From contig OZ038526.1 of NCBI GenBank assembly GCA_964036665.1, positions 11,842,001-11,906,000 of the forward strand: a stretch of DNA of 64,000 bases. Reading direction: 5' to 3'. The notes beneath the pieces were generated by a model that was not told the DNA's origin, made no database searches, and saw nothing but the letters and a program-made list of their open reading frames with translations. A program made the translations under genes and the position numbers. Source of the stretch: Gordius sp. MW1 (taxonomy: Eukaryota > Nematomorpha > Gordioida > Gordea > Gordiidae). Shown here in pieces: positions 21,936 through 33,858 of the stretch (within the stretch, counting starts at the first letter, position 1; each line of letters begins with the position of its first letter).

Positions 21936-23950
21936 TTATATGGTCTTGCTTCTTATGATGAAATGAAATATGTTGCGCCTAAGTAATGTTGCTATTTCGA
22001 CCCAGTTTTATTTGCAAATTAAATTAACGAATTTAATAATCCATTTTCTTATTGATTTTAGTTGCCAAATATGACATAAAAAATTATGGTGAAATTATAA
22101 AAGGAAACTTCTGATAAAAGGGGCTATAACTTCCCCCGGACATTTCCTTAATCAAAATTCGATAGCAGCGCCATACAACGTCTCTTTAGCCTCATTTTGT
22201 CTTAAATTAAGATACAATTGAAAAAATGTATGACAAATCCTGGCCAATTCTTATAATTGCGTTTATTTATATGCAAGACCTTTATAATTAAATAATAATT
22301 ATTTTCACATCAAAGTCAATTAACAATTATGATTGATTTAATATTGTTCATGTAACTGAGAAAAGTCTGAATGGGAAATAAGCTTAATGAGAATTTTATT
22401 GTCGCTAAATGTCATGAATCAAACATTGAGTATCGCGAATTAGTTATTCAATTTCACGTAATTGTTAAAAAATGAAATTTTTATTCTTATTCTTATTAAA
22501 AAACTAGTGTAATAAAGTTTCTTGAGCTTAACTAGGGGGAGTGACCTAAGTAATCAGTATTAATTTAATGGATCGCAAAATGATGATTCACGCAAATTCT
22601 ATCTCAAATTTTGTGAAAATTAGGAAATTTTAGGATTTGGAGGGGGGAGCTATTACTCCTGCCTTCTTCTAGCCACGCTATAAATTTACCTATAAGAACC
22701 TTTTCCACGCCTAAATAGTAACTTTTATTAATGCGTCGACTTTTTATAATAGCAATTGGTAGTGGTAAACATGTATTCATATTTTTCTTATGTTTCAAAA
22801 ATAACAGTTGCACCCTTGCCCTTGTGAAGATTTATAAATTAAAACTCCCATTAAATGATGTTTTTTTCGCACTAAATCCAGGATACCAATATGTTTTTTA
22901 AGGATGTTAATTATATTTAAACCATTGTCATCAATCAAATTTCAGTGATAAAATAAACCAGTTTAATTTTTTGAACGTACATTTAAATAATATCTTGTGC
23001 CATGCGCATAACCTCACATACATTATAATCAGTATTCAAAAACTGCTAATAAATTTAAAATTGTTAACAAACTTTCAGGGCAAATGTTTTCCAAAGAACA
23101 CCCCCCATCATTTAAAATACATCTGTTATTGTTATAAACCCAAGTAACTTCTCCATAAAACAAAATGTCTGAAATTTCTAGTTAATTTGGGGAAAAGGTA
23201 TATAATAGTGTAATTTTGCAGACGGGTTCGGTAGTGGAATGGGATCACCAACCTTAATTCTTCACCTAAACAATTCATTTTGCATAAAATAAAAAATGCC
23301 ATGTTTGGATTCTTAATTTTGGGGTCAAGATTAATTTTTTCTTAACTCACTGAAATGATGCCAAATCCTGTCTTAGTTGATAATTGGTAAAAACACGATA
23401 TATTATTAATTTTTAAGATTAATTTTACATAAAATCTTGGCGTAAGCCAGAATTAGAATACAGAGGTTGACTTGAATATAAAGTAAAGTAATTTGGAGGA
23501 AGACTTTTTCAATAGGATAGATACAAAGAAATTGGGGTAGGAGGTATGTAATTTTTAAATCTAATAAAAATGACATCTTAGGATTTTATAAAAAATAATT
23601 GTTATTATAATATTCAGTCTTTAATCTGATATCAAAAACTTAATTATGATTTAAAAGAGGAATATGCACTCGATTTTGATGTTGGCTATTTTAATTTAAA
23701 CCCATCTCCAAAATATTTATCTTCACAATTTTTGTAAACGGGGATTTTGGAATGGCCAATAAAAATAACTGAGTGAATGTGTTTAATTTAATTCTAAATA
23801 ATATATATTTTTGCATAAACTCTTAGAGTTTTTTTTATTTTATTTTACATGACAGATTTAAAAATTTGGGGAAATAAAATTGATTAAATCTAATTATTTT
23901 GCGAAATTTAAGGCCAAAAATGACTCCATAATATAAAACCCTGTGAAAAT
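21936..23950. other. AT-rich 2-kb stretch without recognised features
   Basis: Only a GGAGGGGGGAGC / TAGCCACGCTA trace near 22640-22675 resembles a MITE end. No coding, RNA or clear repeat signals otherwise. Confidence 0.4.
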
Positions 23951-24570
23951 ACTTTTTATTGGCCTGAGCTCTGCTCGAGCCCGGTGTTTGTTTTTTTATT
24001 TTGTCTTAATTCAGGAAAATTTTACATTATCTTATCTTTGAAAGATATTATAAAATTAATTGCTATTAAAAATTATGTGAGTAAAAATTTAATATATCCT
24101 ACAATTTACTCAAAATAAATTTTTTAAATGTGATTTAAATGTTATAAATAAAAAAGTTTATTAAATTATTTTCTCATAAAATATCATTGGTTAATATTTT
24201 GTATATATTTAAAAAATATATTAAAAACAATTATCTTACAATTTTGAACAAAAGATTGGGCTAGTGTTTAAATAGCTAAATATGGACCCTTTAAACATAT
24301 ATCATATAAATAAAGTTGGGTTGTTTTGAAATAATACCTTGCTTCCGGCATAAATCTAACCTTAGGTCGGGTTGGGTCAAGGCCGATCCGAGCCCAAGAA
24401 CCGATTATTATATTAATTTTTGTTCTAGCCCAGCCAAAAATTACCATAAGTTCACCCATACAGGGATCTATGTAACAGTCTATTTTTATGGACATTTTTT
24501 GTCAACGTTTTTATCCTCTAAAGGCATGAATAACTATTTCTGTTATACACCATTCCACATCCCATATTCC
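23951..24570. repeat. GC-rich repeat fragments in AT-rich DNA
   Basis: GGCCTGAGCTCTGCTCGAGC (23960) and GTCGGGTTGGGTCAAGGCCG (24366) belong with the CCTGCACGGGC-type repeats. Neither end can be placed. Confidence 0.4.
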
Positions 24571-24760
24571 TATGGGCGTAGCCAGGATTTGGACTAGGGG
24601 GGGGGGCAAAAATGACTGTTGAATATATATATAGAATGTTTTTTTGCTCTCCTATACTGGCCTCAACTTGAATGAAAACTCAACGTCAATTAACAGATAC
24701 AACTTAAAATGTTTAAGCATTTTTTATTTTTATAAAAATGAAATTAAACATTATATCATA
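24571..24760 (+). mobile_element. hAT-MITE left end
   Basis: TATGGGCGTAGCCAGGATTT then an 11-12 G run. It shares downstream wording (TGGCCTCAACT) with 18886-19000. The right end was not identified. Confidence 0.6.
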
Positions 24761-25164
24761 ATAAAGCTATCTTTTGAGGATTTTCGGCGAACTGTTCAAT
24801 GACTTCACACTTTATATAGTCTATTATTTACTTCACCAACTTTCTTTATGCAATAAAAAAAATCAATCCATTAAACCAATTTTCCGTCATCATACTACTA
24901 TCAATTTAATTTCAATAATAAAATTCTAAATTACCGTGAAAATCTGCTAATGAATATATATATCAATTAAGTTGAGTTTAAATAGGGGAGACGCATTTTT
25001 TAAATTTTTAACGTCATATACAAAAAATTTAACCAGCGAGGGCAGCGCTATGCTTATAGAGATTCCACAGTATTACATCAAGTAGTTTGCAAATTTGAAC
25101 AACTCTTAAATTAAAGCTATGCAACCAAACTAGTTGTGATTTATTTCCATAAAGTGAATAAAGG
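24761..25164. other. AT-rich, nothing recognised
   Basis: No supportable feature. Confidence 0.4.
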
Positions 25165-25340
25165 CTATTAGAGACCTGCACGGGCGGCCCAAGATCCGGC
25201 TCGGCCTTAAATTTTGAGGTTTTAAAATTCCGGGCAGGGCCCGGGCCTTGTTTTTGAAGATGCTAAAATTCGGGCCCGGGCCAGGCCTGATTTTCTTTTC
25301 ATTTTAAATTCCGGGCTCGGGCCGGGCCTTAAAAAAATCG
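25165..25340 (+). repeat. CCTGCACGGGC-type hAT-like left end
   Basis: TTAGAGACCTGCACGGGCGG then three blocks of GGGCCCGGGCC / CCGGGCAGGGCCCGGGCC words in otherwise AT-rich DNA. An inverse end (GGGCCGTGCAGGTCTCTA) occurs at about 57178-57196. Confidence 0.6.
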
Positions 25341-25382
25341 ATTTTGATCTACATTATATAATTTTATAATAATCTCAACGGC

Positions 25383-25607
25383 GCATAGGGGTAACTAGGA
25401 TTTCCTCAAGGGGGGTGGCTATAAAATTTTCTTTGAAAAAATGTTTTATTCCCCAAAAGTAAGGGACAATAGCGTAAAAATAATAAAATACTCAAAGTAA
25501 AATCCAAACAAATATTTATTTTTATTAAATATACAATATAAAAATTATATAAATTGAAAAGCATTGGAGGGGTTCTAACCCGAAAACCACCCCCTCCCTA
25601 CGCCAAT
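25383..25607. mobile_element. MITE of the GGCGTAG family
   Basis: The left side is GCGCATAGGGGTAACTAGG with CAAGGGGGGTGGC; the right side is CACCCCCTCCCTACGCCAATG. The ends are roughly inverted. No duplication is clear. Confidence 0.5.
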
Positions 25608-26184
25608 GCAACCTCGACATTCTGCCCTACCTAAATAAACTCTAATATAAAGTTAAATAAATCTATACAGCTTGGATAGTGGGGTTGGGGTATTGATAAA
25701 GTTTTTGAAATAACAAATACAATTATTCAAATTTAATATTTGCTAAAATCAAAAACTAACTATGTGTAAATTTGATTTTGACTAAACATTTGATTTTGAC
25801 AAAAAATTATACAACGCTTCAGTGGCTTAGGTAGGATTGGCTCAAGGAGAGGTTTTCAACATTTCTTTATATTATTACACAATATTATATTATAATTATA
25901 TTCACCAGTCTTAGCCAAGATTACCGGGGGGGGGGGGGGTGGTTAGTTATTTTTTGTGTCGAAAAATCTTCATTTCAAAAAAATTAATTAAAATTATATA
26001 CATTCAAATTTACTATGGGTTTTTGATAAAAATGCATCAATCATATCTTAAAGATTATGTTTAGAAAAGGCATTAACAGTTAAATTATGTAAATATTGTG
26101 ACCCACTTCCGCCTGTGGCCTTTCCAAGGACACGATTTTCAAATAGCTGCTTTACATTTTTCTGAATAAGCCAACCAGGGCCAT
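25608..26184. other. AT-rich with two MITE starts
   Basis: CAGTGGCTTAGGTAGGATTG at 25820 and CAGTCTTAGCCAAGATTACC then a 14-base G run at 25907 look like degraded CAGTGGCGTA ends. Nothing else. Confidence 0.4.
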
Positions 26185-26870
26185 TATTAGGCCTGCACCG
26201 GCCTTTTGGGCTTAGTTGGCCCACCAGTACAAAAAATTTAAAGACCCGGGCTCGGCACGGGTCCGTTGAAATAATATGGTTGAGCCTGGCCAGCTATTTT
26301 TTGCAAAGAACGGGCCCAGCCCGGACCCTTCGAGATTTTTTAAAAATTATGCCGCTTTTTTAAAAGCAAATTCCGTATCATTAATAAAACAATCATCTAC
26401 GTATATGTAAAAAATATTTAATAATAAAAATGTTAAATATTTAAGTCATAAACGGGTTTTTATTTCCTCAGCCACCCGCCGTTTAACTTTTACTAGTAGC
26501 ACTTGCAGCTCCATAAAACCATCAAGTCGATTATAATTGGAAACACTATGCAAGATTAATTTTACTTAACAAAAACAATCTAGTTTTGTCAATTTTCAAC
26601 CTTGTCGGCGTCCTCTTATTTAAAAATCACATTTTCTCTGGATTAATGATGAGGAAAAATTACTATTCATTCAATTATTGTTTATAAAATTAAATAAGTA
26701 TAAAATTTGATAAACTCGATAAAAAAGCACATCATTGCTCGTATGTTAAAATACAAAAAAAAACATTATTCAATTAATTTACTGGCCGGATCCGACCTTA
26801 CTTATGACTAGACCCGGCACTATCCCGTTTGGTTACCTAAAACCCGCCCAGGTCCGGCCTGTATATTCTT
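26185..26870. repeat. CCTGCAC-type hAT-like element, both GC-rich ends
   Basis: It starts AGGCCTGCACCGGCC, then CCGGGCTCGGCACGGGTCC. The far side has GGCCGGATCCGACC, ACCCGCCCAGGTCCGGCCTG. An AT-rich interior of ~430 bp lies between. No target duplication identified. Confidence 0.45.
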
Positions 26871-26959
26871 TATTACAAAAATCCCATCGATGCCCAGCAC
26901 GTTTATAGGCCATTCGCAGGCAGGAATCTTATAATTTTAAATTTGCCGATGCCAACTAC

Positions 26960-27130
26960 ATGCGCCTAGCCTAGCCAGCATTGGGATTAGAGGGGGACAT
27001 TAATAATTCATAGAAGGGCAAAATGGTCTTTTTTTAAAAATTTTAGCCATAGTTTTAATAAATTTCAACAAATTTTTGGATTTAGAGGGGGCAACCGCCC
27101 CTCCCTGCACCCCCTTGGCTATGCCTATAG
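26960..27130. mobile_element. Short MITE
   Basis: Left GCGCCTAGCCTAGCCAGCAT then GAGGGGGAC; right GGGGGCAACCGCCCCTCCCT and TTGGCTATGCCTATAG. It shares AAATTTTTGGATTTAGAGGG-type wording with the 28410 and 39590 MITEs in inverse. Confidence 0.5.
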
Positions 27131-28409
27131 CCAACAATATTTGATTTACTAAAGCTAGCTATTTTATTACCATCTAAAAAAGTAGGCTTTAAAAATCAAT
27201 ACTAAAACATGAGGATTATTAATTCTGAGTTGAATCTGATTATCAACTTCTACTGTAGAATAAGCATACTCATTTTCAAAATAATAGAGATTTTAAAGTA
27301 AGTTTAAAGATGAAGCATCCTTGAATGAAGCGCATAAAACGCTTTCTAAAAGTATCATTTAATTTGAGTATTAACTATATGTATTTTTAATTGTTAAAAT
27401 ACTCCTCTCTAAGAAGTTAGTTTAGGTAAGCACAAACTCTTCAAAATTTAAATTTTTAATGTTTTGTCACAAATATTTGCCTTGATTCTTCTATTTTAGA
27501 AGTTTAGATAGTTTTTTAAAAAAATAATCAAGATATCATTTAAAACACACACTGGGGACGGGAAGTTTTTGTATAAATAGTTATAAAATTAGTAGATTTT
27601 TATCAAAAATTAAATCTCAAAACTAATCAAAGTAATAAATTATTTCTAGAAGCGCAATCTAACAAGATTTTTATTAATATCATTGAGCTTTTCCAGACAA
27701 TCAAGAAAAAACCAAAAAATTTTACTAATGGGCGTGGGCGAGAGTTTTAACCCGACCCCTCCCCCCCCCCTTATGCCACCGCACTGTTCGTTCTAAAATT
27801 CCCAAAAAATGAGTTAATTAAATTGCATAGCAATTAATATTAATTAACGTACTGTAATAAAATATAGCCAGGATATAGATAGATTATGGATAGGAAAAAA
27901 GTTTCGGCAATTATGGAAAGTTACCCAGCGAACCTGAATAAGCCAAGAGCCAACCCTTAAATTAATGTACCGAAAAATGATACACTCTATTTTGGATCTT
28001 CAGGCAAGAAAGGAAAAGATATTTTAAAGCCATAATACTATTATACATTGAAAGCTTTAAAGATAAAAGTTAGATCCATGCTAGATTATACATTGGCATG
28101 ATATGCTAGGTTAACCTTTGTGTTGTACTTTACGAGACAGGGGATGCAGGGCCAAGCTTTGATTGAAACAAGGCGGTATATCATCAACACAAAGGAAAAT
28201 GATTAATTGTGAGTTGGTGGCGTTAGTGGGTCTTTTAGAAAATCAGTCCTTATGACAAAATCTCATGCAGGCCTATTATTCTTTGCAAAATTCCACCAAT
28301 TAAATACTTTAATGATTTATTACATCTAATATAGTAATATTAATGTATTGTAACTAGGTACGTATGAGCACGCAATCATCAAAAAGCATATATATAGCTT
28401 GAGCGTTGC
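27131..28409. other. AT-rich; one MITE end near 27728-27790
   Basis: ATGGGCGTGGGCGAGAG followed by a C run and TTATGCCACCGCACTG suggests a collapsed MITE. The remainder holds no recognisable feature. Confidence 0.4.
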
Positions 28410-28563
28410 CATGGGCGTAGCCAAGGAGGAAGGGCAGCTGCCCCCCTCAAAATCCAAAAATTTGTTAAAATTTATTAAAATTATGGCAAAAATTTTAAAA
28501 ATGATCATTTAGCCCCTCTTTAAATCATGCCTCCATCTAATTCCATTGCTGGCTGCGCCAATA
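28410..28563. mobile_element. 154-bp hAT MITE with 8-bp duplication
   Basis: CATGGGCGTAGCC ... GGCTGCGCCAATA, flanked by AGCGTTGC at 28402-28409 and 28564-28571. The interior has AGGGCAGCTGCCCCCC and AAATCCAAAAATT and is non-coding. It is about the same size and sequence as 39590-39748. Confidence 0.8.
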
Positions 28564-28571
28564 AGCGTTGC

Positions 28572-29980
28572 CCTTATATTGACTCTTTTATCAATTGACT
28601 ATAGAAATTATAAACTAATCCTAATTTTCAGGAGTATGAACAAAGATTTTGTCATTTTCAACATTTATGATAAATTTGATGCCTTGCCATGTGTACATTA
28701 ACCTTAATAAATTTATCCGTTAAATATTGGTGAAAATCAAATTCAACATCAACTTGAAATTTTAGGATGAGTATTGTGTCGGGTGTGTATATTTGTAAAA
28801 ATTAAAAAAATTTAATGTAACCGTCGGCTTTTTAACATTTATAATAATCCAGTCTTCCGAGACTATTTTTTATTACAAGGATTAATTTAAAATATATTTT
28901 AAATTAGACCGGCAAATTCATGTTTAAAAATGATTAAATTGTTGAAAAATCATCATTTTGCCCCTCCCTAAATCATTAAAAAATTGTTCTCGCTCTCATT
29001 TTCATAGCTACCCCCATGTTATTATATAAATTAAGAAAAGTATTTAATGGGGGAAAACTTTAAAAAATGAATCAAAATTAAGATCATTGTTATTTACGTT
29101 AAATTCAATAAAAAGAATCACTTCAAAGAAATTACCCACCAAATATATTGTTGTTAATTTTGTTAATGGTTAAATTAACCTGCCGAGTAGATATGCCCAA
29201 ATTTAAAAAAAAGTAGTATTTAAAATCAATAAATTGGGATTAATTTAATGTTAGGTTATCCAATACCTGCCTATGAATCAATAGCAATTATTATACACTG
29301 ATTTTAAGACTAATTCTCACCTCTGGTTTCAACTGGTATTATCTAAATAGCGATAAATTTATGCTGAAGGCGTATTTGACATTCGACCTAAGCTAAGCCT
29401 CTTAGCAAAAAGGGAGATTATGCAATATTCTGAATTTTCAGTTAGTTAATACCCCTAGCCCGACTCTTTTTTTGAGTTAATCGGCTTGACAAAGCCGGAC
29501 TGAGGTATAGCCCCGGTGACACACCACCTTGGATGTCAATTTTCAAAATTACGAGGGCACGTTCCTTGTGATTGATGGCATGTGTCCCTCAGCTCAGCTA
29601 AGGGACAATGCTGACATTAGAATTCTAACTGTATCGAGATAGCGCCGGTTTACACAACTATAATACGTTGTTGCCAAAAAATATCAATTTGCTACAAATA
29701 ATTGGAAGTAGTGTCATTGCAGCGCTGCAACATGCATCTTGCTAGCTCTTTAATTCAAAAATTAAATTAAATGAGGGCAATTACCAAATGGTAATAATAT
29801 GACAATAATTTGTTTGGGAAACTTACCAAATTTAGTTTTATATGCATGCGCTAAAACAGAACCTCTTTCATTCGTTTTTTAATGTAACGCTCCATCTCAT
29901 AGCATGTACTAGACAAACTATTTTCTCTTACTTACCATTTGCTTAACAGTTACGAAAAAAGGCATAATATTACGTTAATT
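28572..29980. other. AT-rich, unannotated
   Basis: No gene or repeat end recognised. 29400-29640 is less AT-rich (for example TCGGCTTGACAAAGCCGG) and non-repetitive within the window. Confidence 0.4.
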
Positions 29981-30660
29981 TAGCCGATGCGCGCCTACCG
30001 CCGGTGTTTCCTTTTATCACATCGTCCCGCCCCTTTGAGAACGCCTCCGTTTGTCGGTAGCGTAGGTCGGCCACTTTGTGCAAAAGGGGCCGACACCTTC
30101 CGAAAAGGGGGCAAAGGGAGGAGTCATCGATGGGAGGGAGGGAGGGCTGGTGGCGGTAGTAGTTTTAGACACAAAATAACCATTATTTATGTCTTGCCAT
30201 GCCATCCATGCTCGCATTAAATGGATGAGTTCAATGGATGTTATTCGTATCGTATATTTATTACACAGGCATACATATTAGGAGGAGGAGCTCAAATGCT
30301 CATTTCGCATTTAAGGGCGCACAATTGGAGAGGGCGTGGCTGGAAAGATGTGGAGAAACCTAGACCACAAATCATAGGCCATTAAAGGAGGAAGGCTCAA
30401 ATTATTTACTTGTACTTGTCTACCCATTTCTAGCTCACAACACTTTTTTGGTGAAAACGTGGACCAAAAATATGTAAAAAGTCCAACATTTGAAAAATAT
30501 TTTGTTTGATGAATATCTTTGACAGCAGCCTTAGATAGTGAGTGATAAAGCGATCGCTATTGCACACATACCGTATAAATTAAGAAGCCATTCGCAGCAA
30601 ACGTTAGTGTGGAGAAGGCTGCTCACGCTACAAAGGGTAACTGAAAAGAGGGAGAAAGAA
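29981..30660 (+). promoter_or_regulatory. CpG-containing stretch with TATA-like motif, candidate promoter
   Basis: 29985-30190 is GC-rich, with CCGCCCC, CGCGCC and a GGAGGGAGGGAGGG run, unlike the surroundings. CCGTATAAATTAAG at 30570-30583 sits about 30 bp before an initiator-like ACGTTAGTG, and AAAGG|GTAACT at about 30637 could be a donor. If real it could drive a non-coding first exon for the Sp5-like gene 13 kb downstream. That link is inference only. Confidence 0.2.
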
Positions 30661-31659
30661 GGTGCGCGCTGCATTACAATAAAGACGAATATCGCTCTTA
30701 AATATTACTTCTCAACATTACAAATATTTTTGTATCTATTGATAGCATATTTTCTAAAATTTAATTTTTCCAATTTTTAGCAAAAAACGTCGACGTCAAC
30801 CGAAATCTTCGCATTACTAGCTCGTGAATATAAATAAAATTAAAAAACTTTCCAATCCAAAATGGTTAACGTAAAAAAGAGTGCTTTAATAAAATTTACC
30901 GTAGCTTTTAACACGTTAGAGATAATCATTTCATATTTTAGCATTATCACACCTTACAACAATCTCTTCGTTGCTACACATAACAATTTTAAATTAAATA
31001 TATTTTCCCCCTCTTTAATCAAGCTAGTTTTATCCATCCTTCAGTGGGGGAATGTTTATATAAAACAAGTTCTATCTCATATGTAAAATATCGTGTAATT
31101 ATTTTCAAAAAGCAATAGATCGTTTTATATTTACCCGGTTTGCGACCAAAGGATTCTATTTACCATTAAAGGTCAAATAAGTATAGTTGACCAATGCTAT
31201 CCATAGTAATCACAATTCCACTATTTCTATCAATGATGGAGGTAACTTTTATGGTAACTTGAAATTTATTGTGGCTTAAATTTTTATTATTATAAAGTAT
31301 ATACAATAATAATTAGATCAACTGTCAATTGTTTTATAATAATATTTTGACTGAGAATTTTTGCGATTTTTTAAATTTTATGTTAGCCATTTATTAGGGG
31401 GTTGTATGTTTAAATTATTGTTTATATAAAAAGCAATTTTTCATTTACCAAGTGAAAATATTTTCAAACATTATGCCATCCATTTTAATCATTTTCGCCA
31501 GAACAATAAATATAATCTTGATGAACGTGAAAAGTTAAATAAATCTTTTACTATTTAAAAATTATCTAATATTTTATCGATGAGTTTAAATACAATGTTT
31601 TAGTAGCTTCTTTGTTTGTAATTTTTAGTAAAAAATATTAAATATAAAGGAGACTCACA
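30661..31659. other. AT-rich, nothing recognised
   Basis: Short open frames here have no family signature and AT-driven composition. Confidence 0.4.
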
Positions 31660-32590
31660 TACGTGTAGAGCCATGCAAATTGGATTTTTTTGGGCTCAAG
31701 CCCAACCCTAGTATTATTTTATATTTAGTTTGTCGGAGCTATACCAAGGCGCTTTTCTAATTTTAGTCCAACGCGAGCTCGAGGCTGGCCCGACAGTTCT
31801 TTAATACAAATTTGACATTTAAAATACATTTCACCATTCAAACATATGAATTCCCTTGCTATTAATTCGAAATTCGTATCAAGAATATAAGTATGATGAA
31901 TAAAGAATTTAATTTGTCTTGTTGCAATTAAATAAACTAATTTAGCTATATAATAATATTTTTACAATCAGCCATGAGAAAAAAAATATATATATATTAA
32001 AATTTAATATTAGCACGTGGATTTTTATCAATTTCGATAACTTTTGTTAACCATAAAAGAAAAAGCATTTAGTTATAATTTTGATGAAAAAATTCAAAAA
32101 ATTCGTCCACTCCACAAAATTTAACTAAAAGTCGAAGCAGTCATACCTGGATCTAGATTTAGCGGCAATGTAAGCTTTTAAATTAGAGGAGTACGATAAC
32201 AGAGGTATTGTTAAAAATTTTCTGCCCAAACCCGGCCCGGTCAGATTTTAATCTAAGCTGCTCGCCTAGCCCTTCGAAGTGTTCGCCCGGCCATGCCCAG
32301 CCCTAACTGCCCGGTCGACATTTTAAAATTTTTCAGCATTAAGATCGTTAAATATGTAAAAAAATTATTTTGTCTTTTGATTTTTTGGATAGGAGCTAGG
32401 ATTAGCAAATATGTTAAACAATAAAAAAGGGACAAAATAATACATTATTTAAATTATCTTTAAGCCCGAATTGCCCGAATCTTTTTATGGTGTCCGTCCG
32501 GCCGAACCCGAAAATCTAAATTTACAACAGTTGTCCAAGCCAACCCGTTGGCCGAGCGGGCCGATTCGGGCAGCGGCCGGACAGTTTCTG
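31660..32590. repeat. GC-word repeat region (TAGAGCC... family)
   Basis: It starts TGTAGAGCCATGCAAATTGG with GGGCTCAAGCCCAACC. Further blocks are GCGAGCTCGAGGCTGGCC (31766), AACCCGGCCCGG with GCCCGGCCATGCCC (32228-32310), and GTTGGCCGAGCGGGCCG (32550). Probably one or two nested non-autonomous hAT-like copies. Confidence 0.45.
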
Positions 32591-33858
32591 GTCTCTGTCA
32601 GAAAGTGTAATAATGCCACAAGGTCAACTGGGCGAAGGCAGCTAAAAAGTTATCATTTTGCTCCTCTTTATAGCATTATTGCCCCCCCCCCCCATTAATT
32701 CAAATTCTATCTAGGCCCATGAACAAGGCTTGTATAAAAATTGTTGTATATACAAGAGTTTCGAAAATCTAAACCCGACTTAAGATATACTATCCAACTT
32801 TGCAAAATCAGAATCAACACAACAAAAATAATATTTTGCGTTCATACGTTTCAAAAAGTGGCGCGGGTTTTATAATAACCTCCAATATAGGAATGCCCTA
32901 AAGGGCTAACGTTATTATTTATTGATTAATTTAATCGCTCTGATTTATAATATTCATAATTACAACTTCTCAGCCGTTTTAAAAGTAGATGAAACTTTAA
33001 ACATTAAACCCTAGCGTAACTGTTAATAAATTTTTAACTGAACCTTTGACAACAACGGACTTAGGCTTAGAAAGGTAAAATGATTATATATAATTATTTA
33101 TTGTAATGCTCTCCAAGGCCGTAGCCAGAATGATACAGGTGGGCCCAACACCCCCTTCTAACCCCATTTAGGAAATTTTTACGATTTTGAAAAATCTTTT
33201 CCAAACATATCGCATTAATCCAAATTCTGACTAGGCCCAGACCCCCCCCCCCCCTCCCCCACCCCCGCTGGCATTGGAAAACCCCTCAAGCCTCATTATT
33301 GTTTCTTACGAAGACAGTAATCGATAAATTTACTTCGTGATTCTAAGTTTGTGGTATTCACCCCTGTTTAGATACTTAAATTATCATATTAACTATTAAG
33401 ATTTAAATGAAGTTGAATAAAATTTATAAGCCCCCCAATCATGTCCATGGAAAGGTTCGAATAGGGACTTAGCAGACTTTTCAGAACCAGATGCTGGTTA
33501 CTTATGTTTAATAAACTCGTGTTATTTTATAAGATAAACTTATATTTATTTGCGAATAATATAAAACGGTTATATTAATTATTTCTTAAGAAATCAATAA
33601 TAACAAATAAATTAAATGTAGGTATATATATAGTTTATTTTCTTTTTGTCAGGCATCGACAAAAATATAATTGATCACTCCAAACCAAACTCTAGGAATT
33701 GCATTGATTTGTTGTATAACTAATTTAATTAAACATTGCAGTAAAATATTATAAGAATTATATTAACATTCCTTTAAATATTGATTGTAAAATGGAGATC
33801 AAGAAGTTTTCAAGTTTAATGAGGCGGCCAAGCTCTAGAAAATTGATTTGTCTCGATC
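32591..33858. other. AT-rich with MITE traces and C runs
   Basis: 33116-33240 reads GGCCGTAGCCAGAATG ... TTCTGACTAGGCCC, a MITE. C runs follow at 32680-32693 and 33242-33255. Nothing else supported. Confidence 0.45.

Noticed and set aside
30017-30217. Protein-coding gene in the GC-rich stretch (both strands open)
   Set aside because: No family signature or splice context for a coding exon; a regulatory reading is at least as good.
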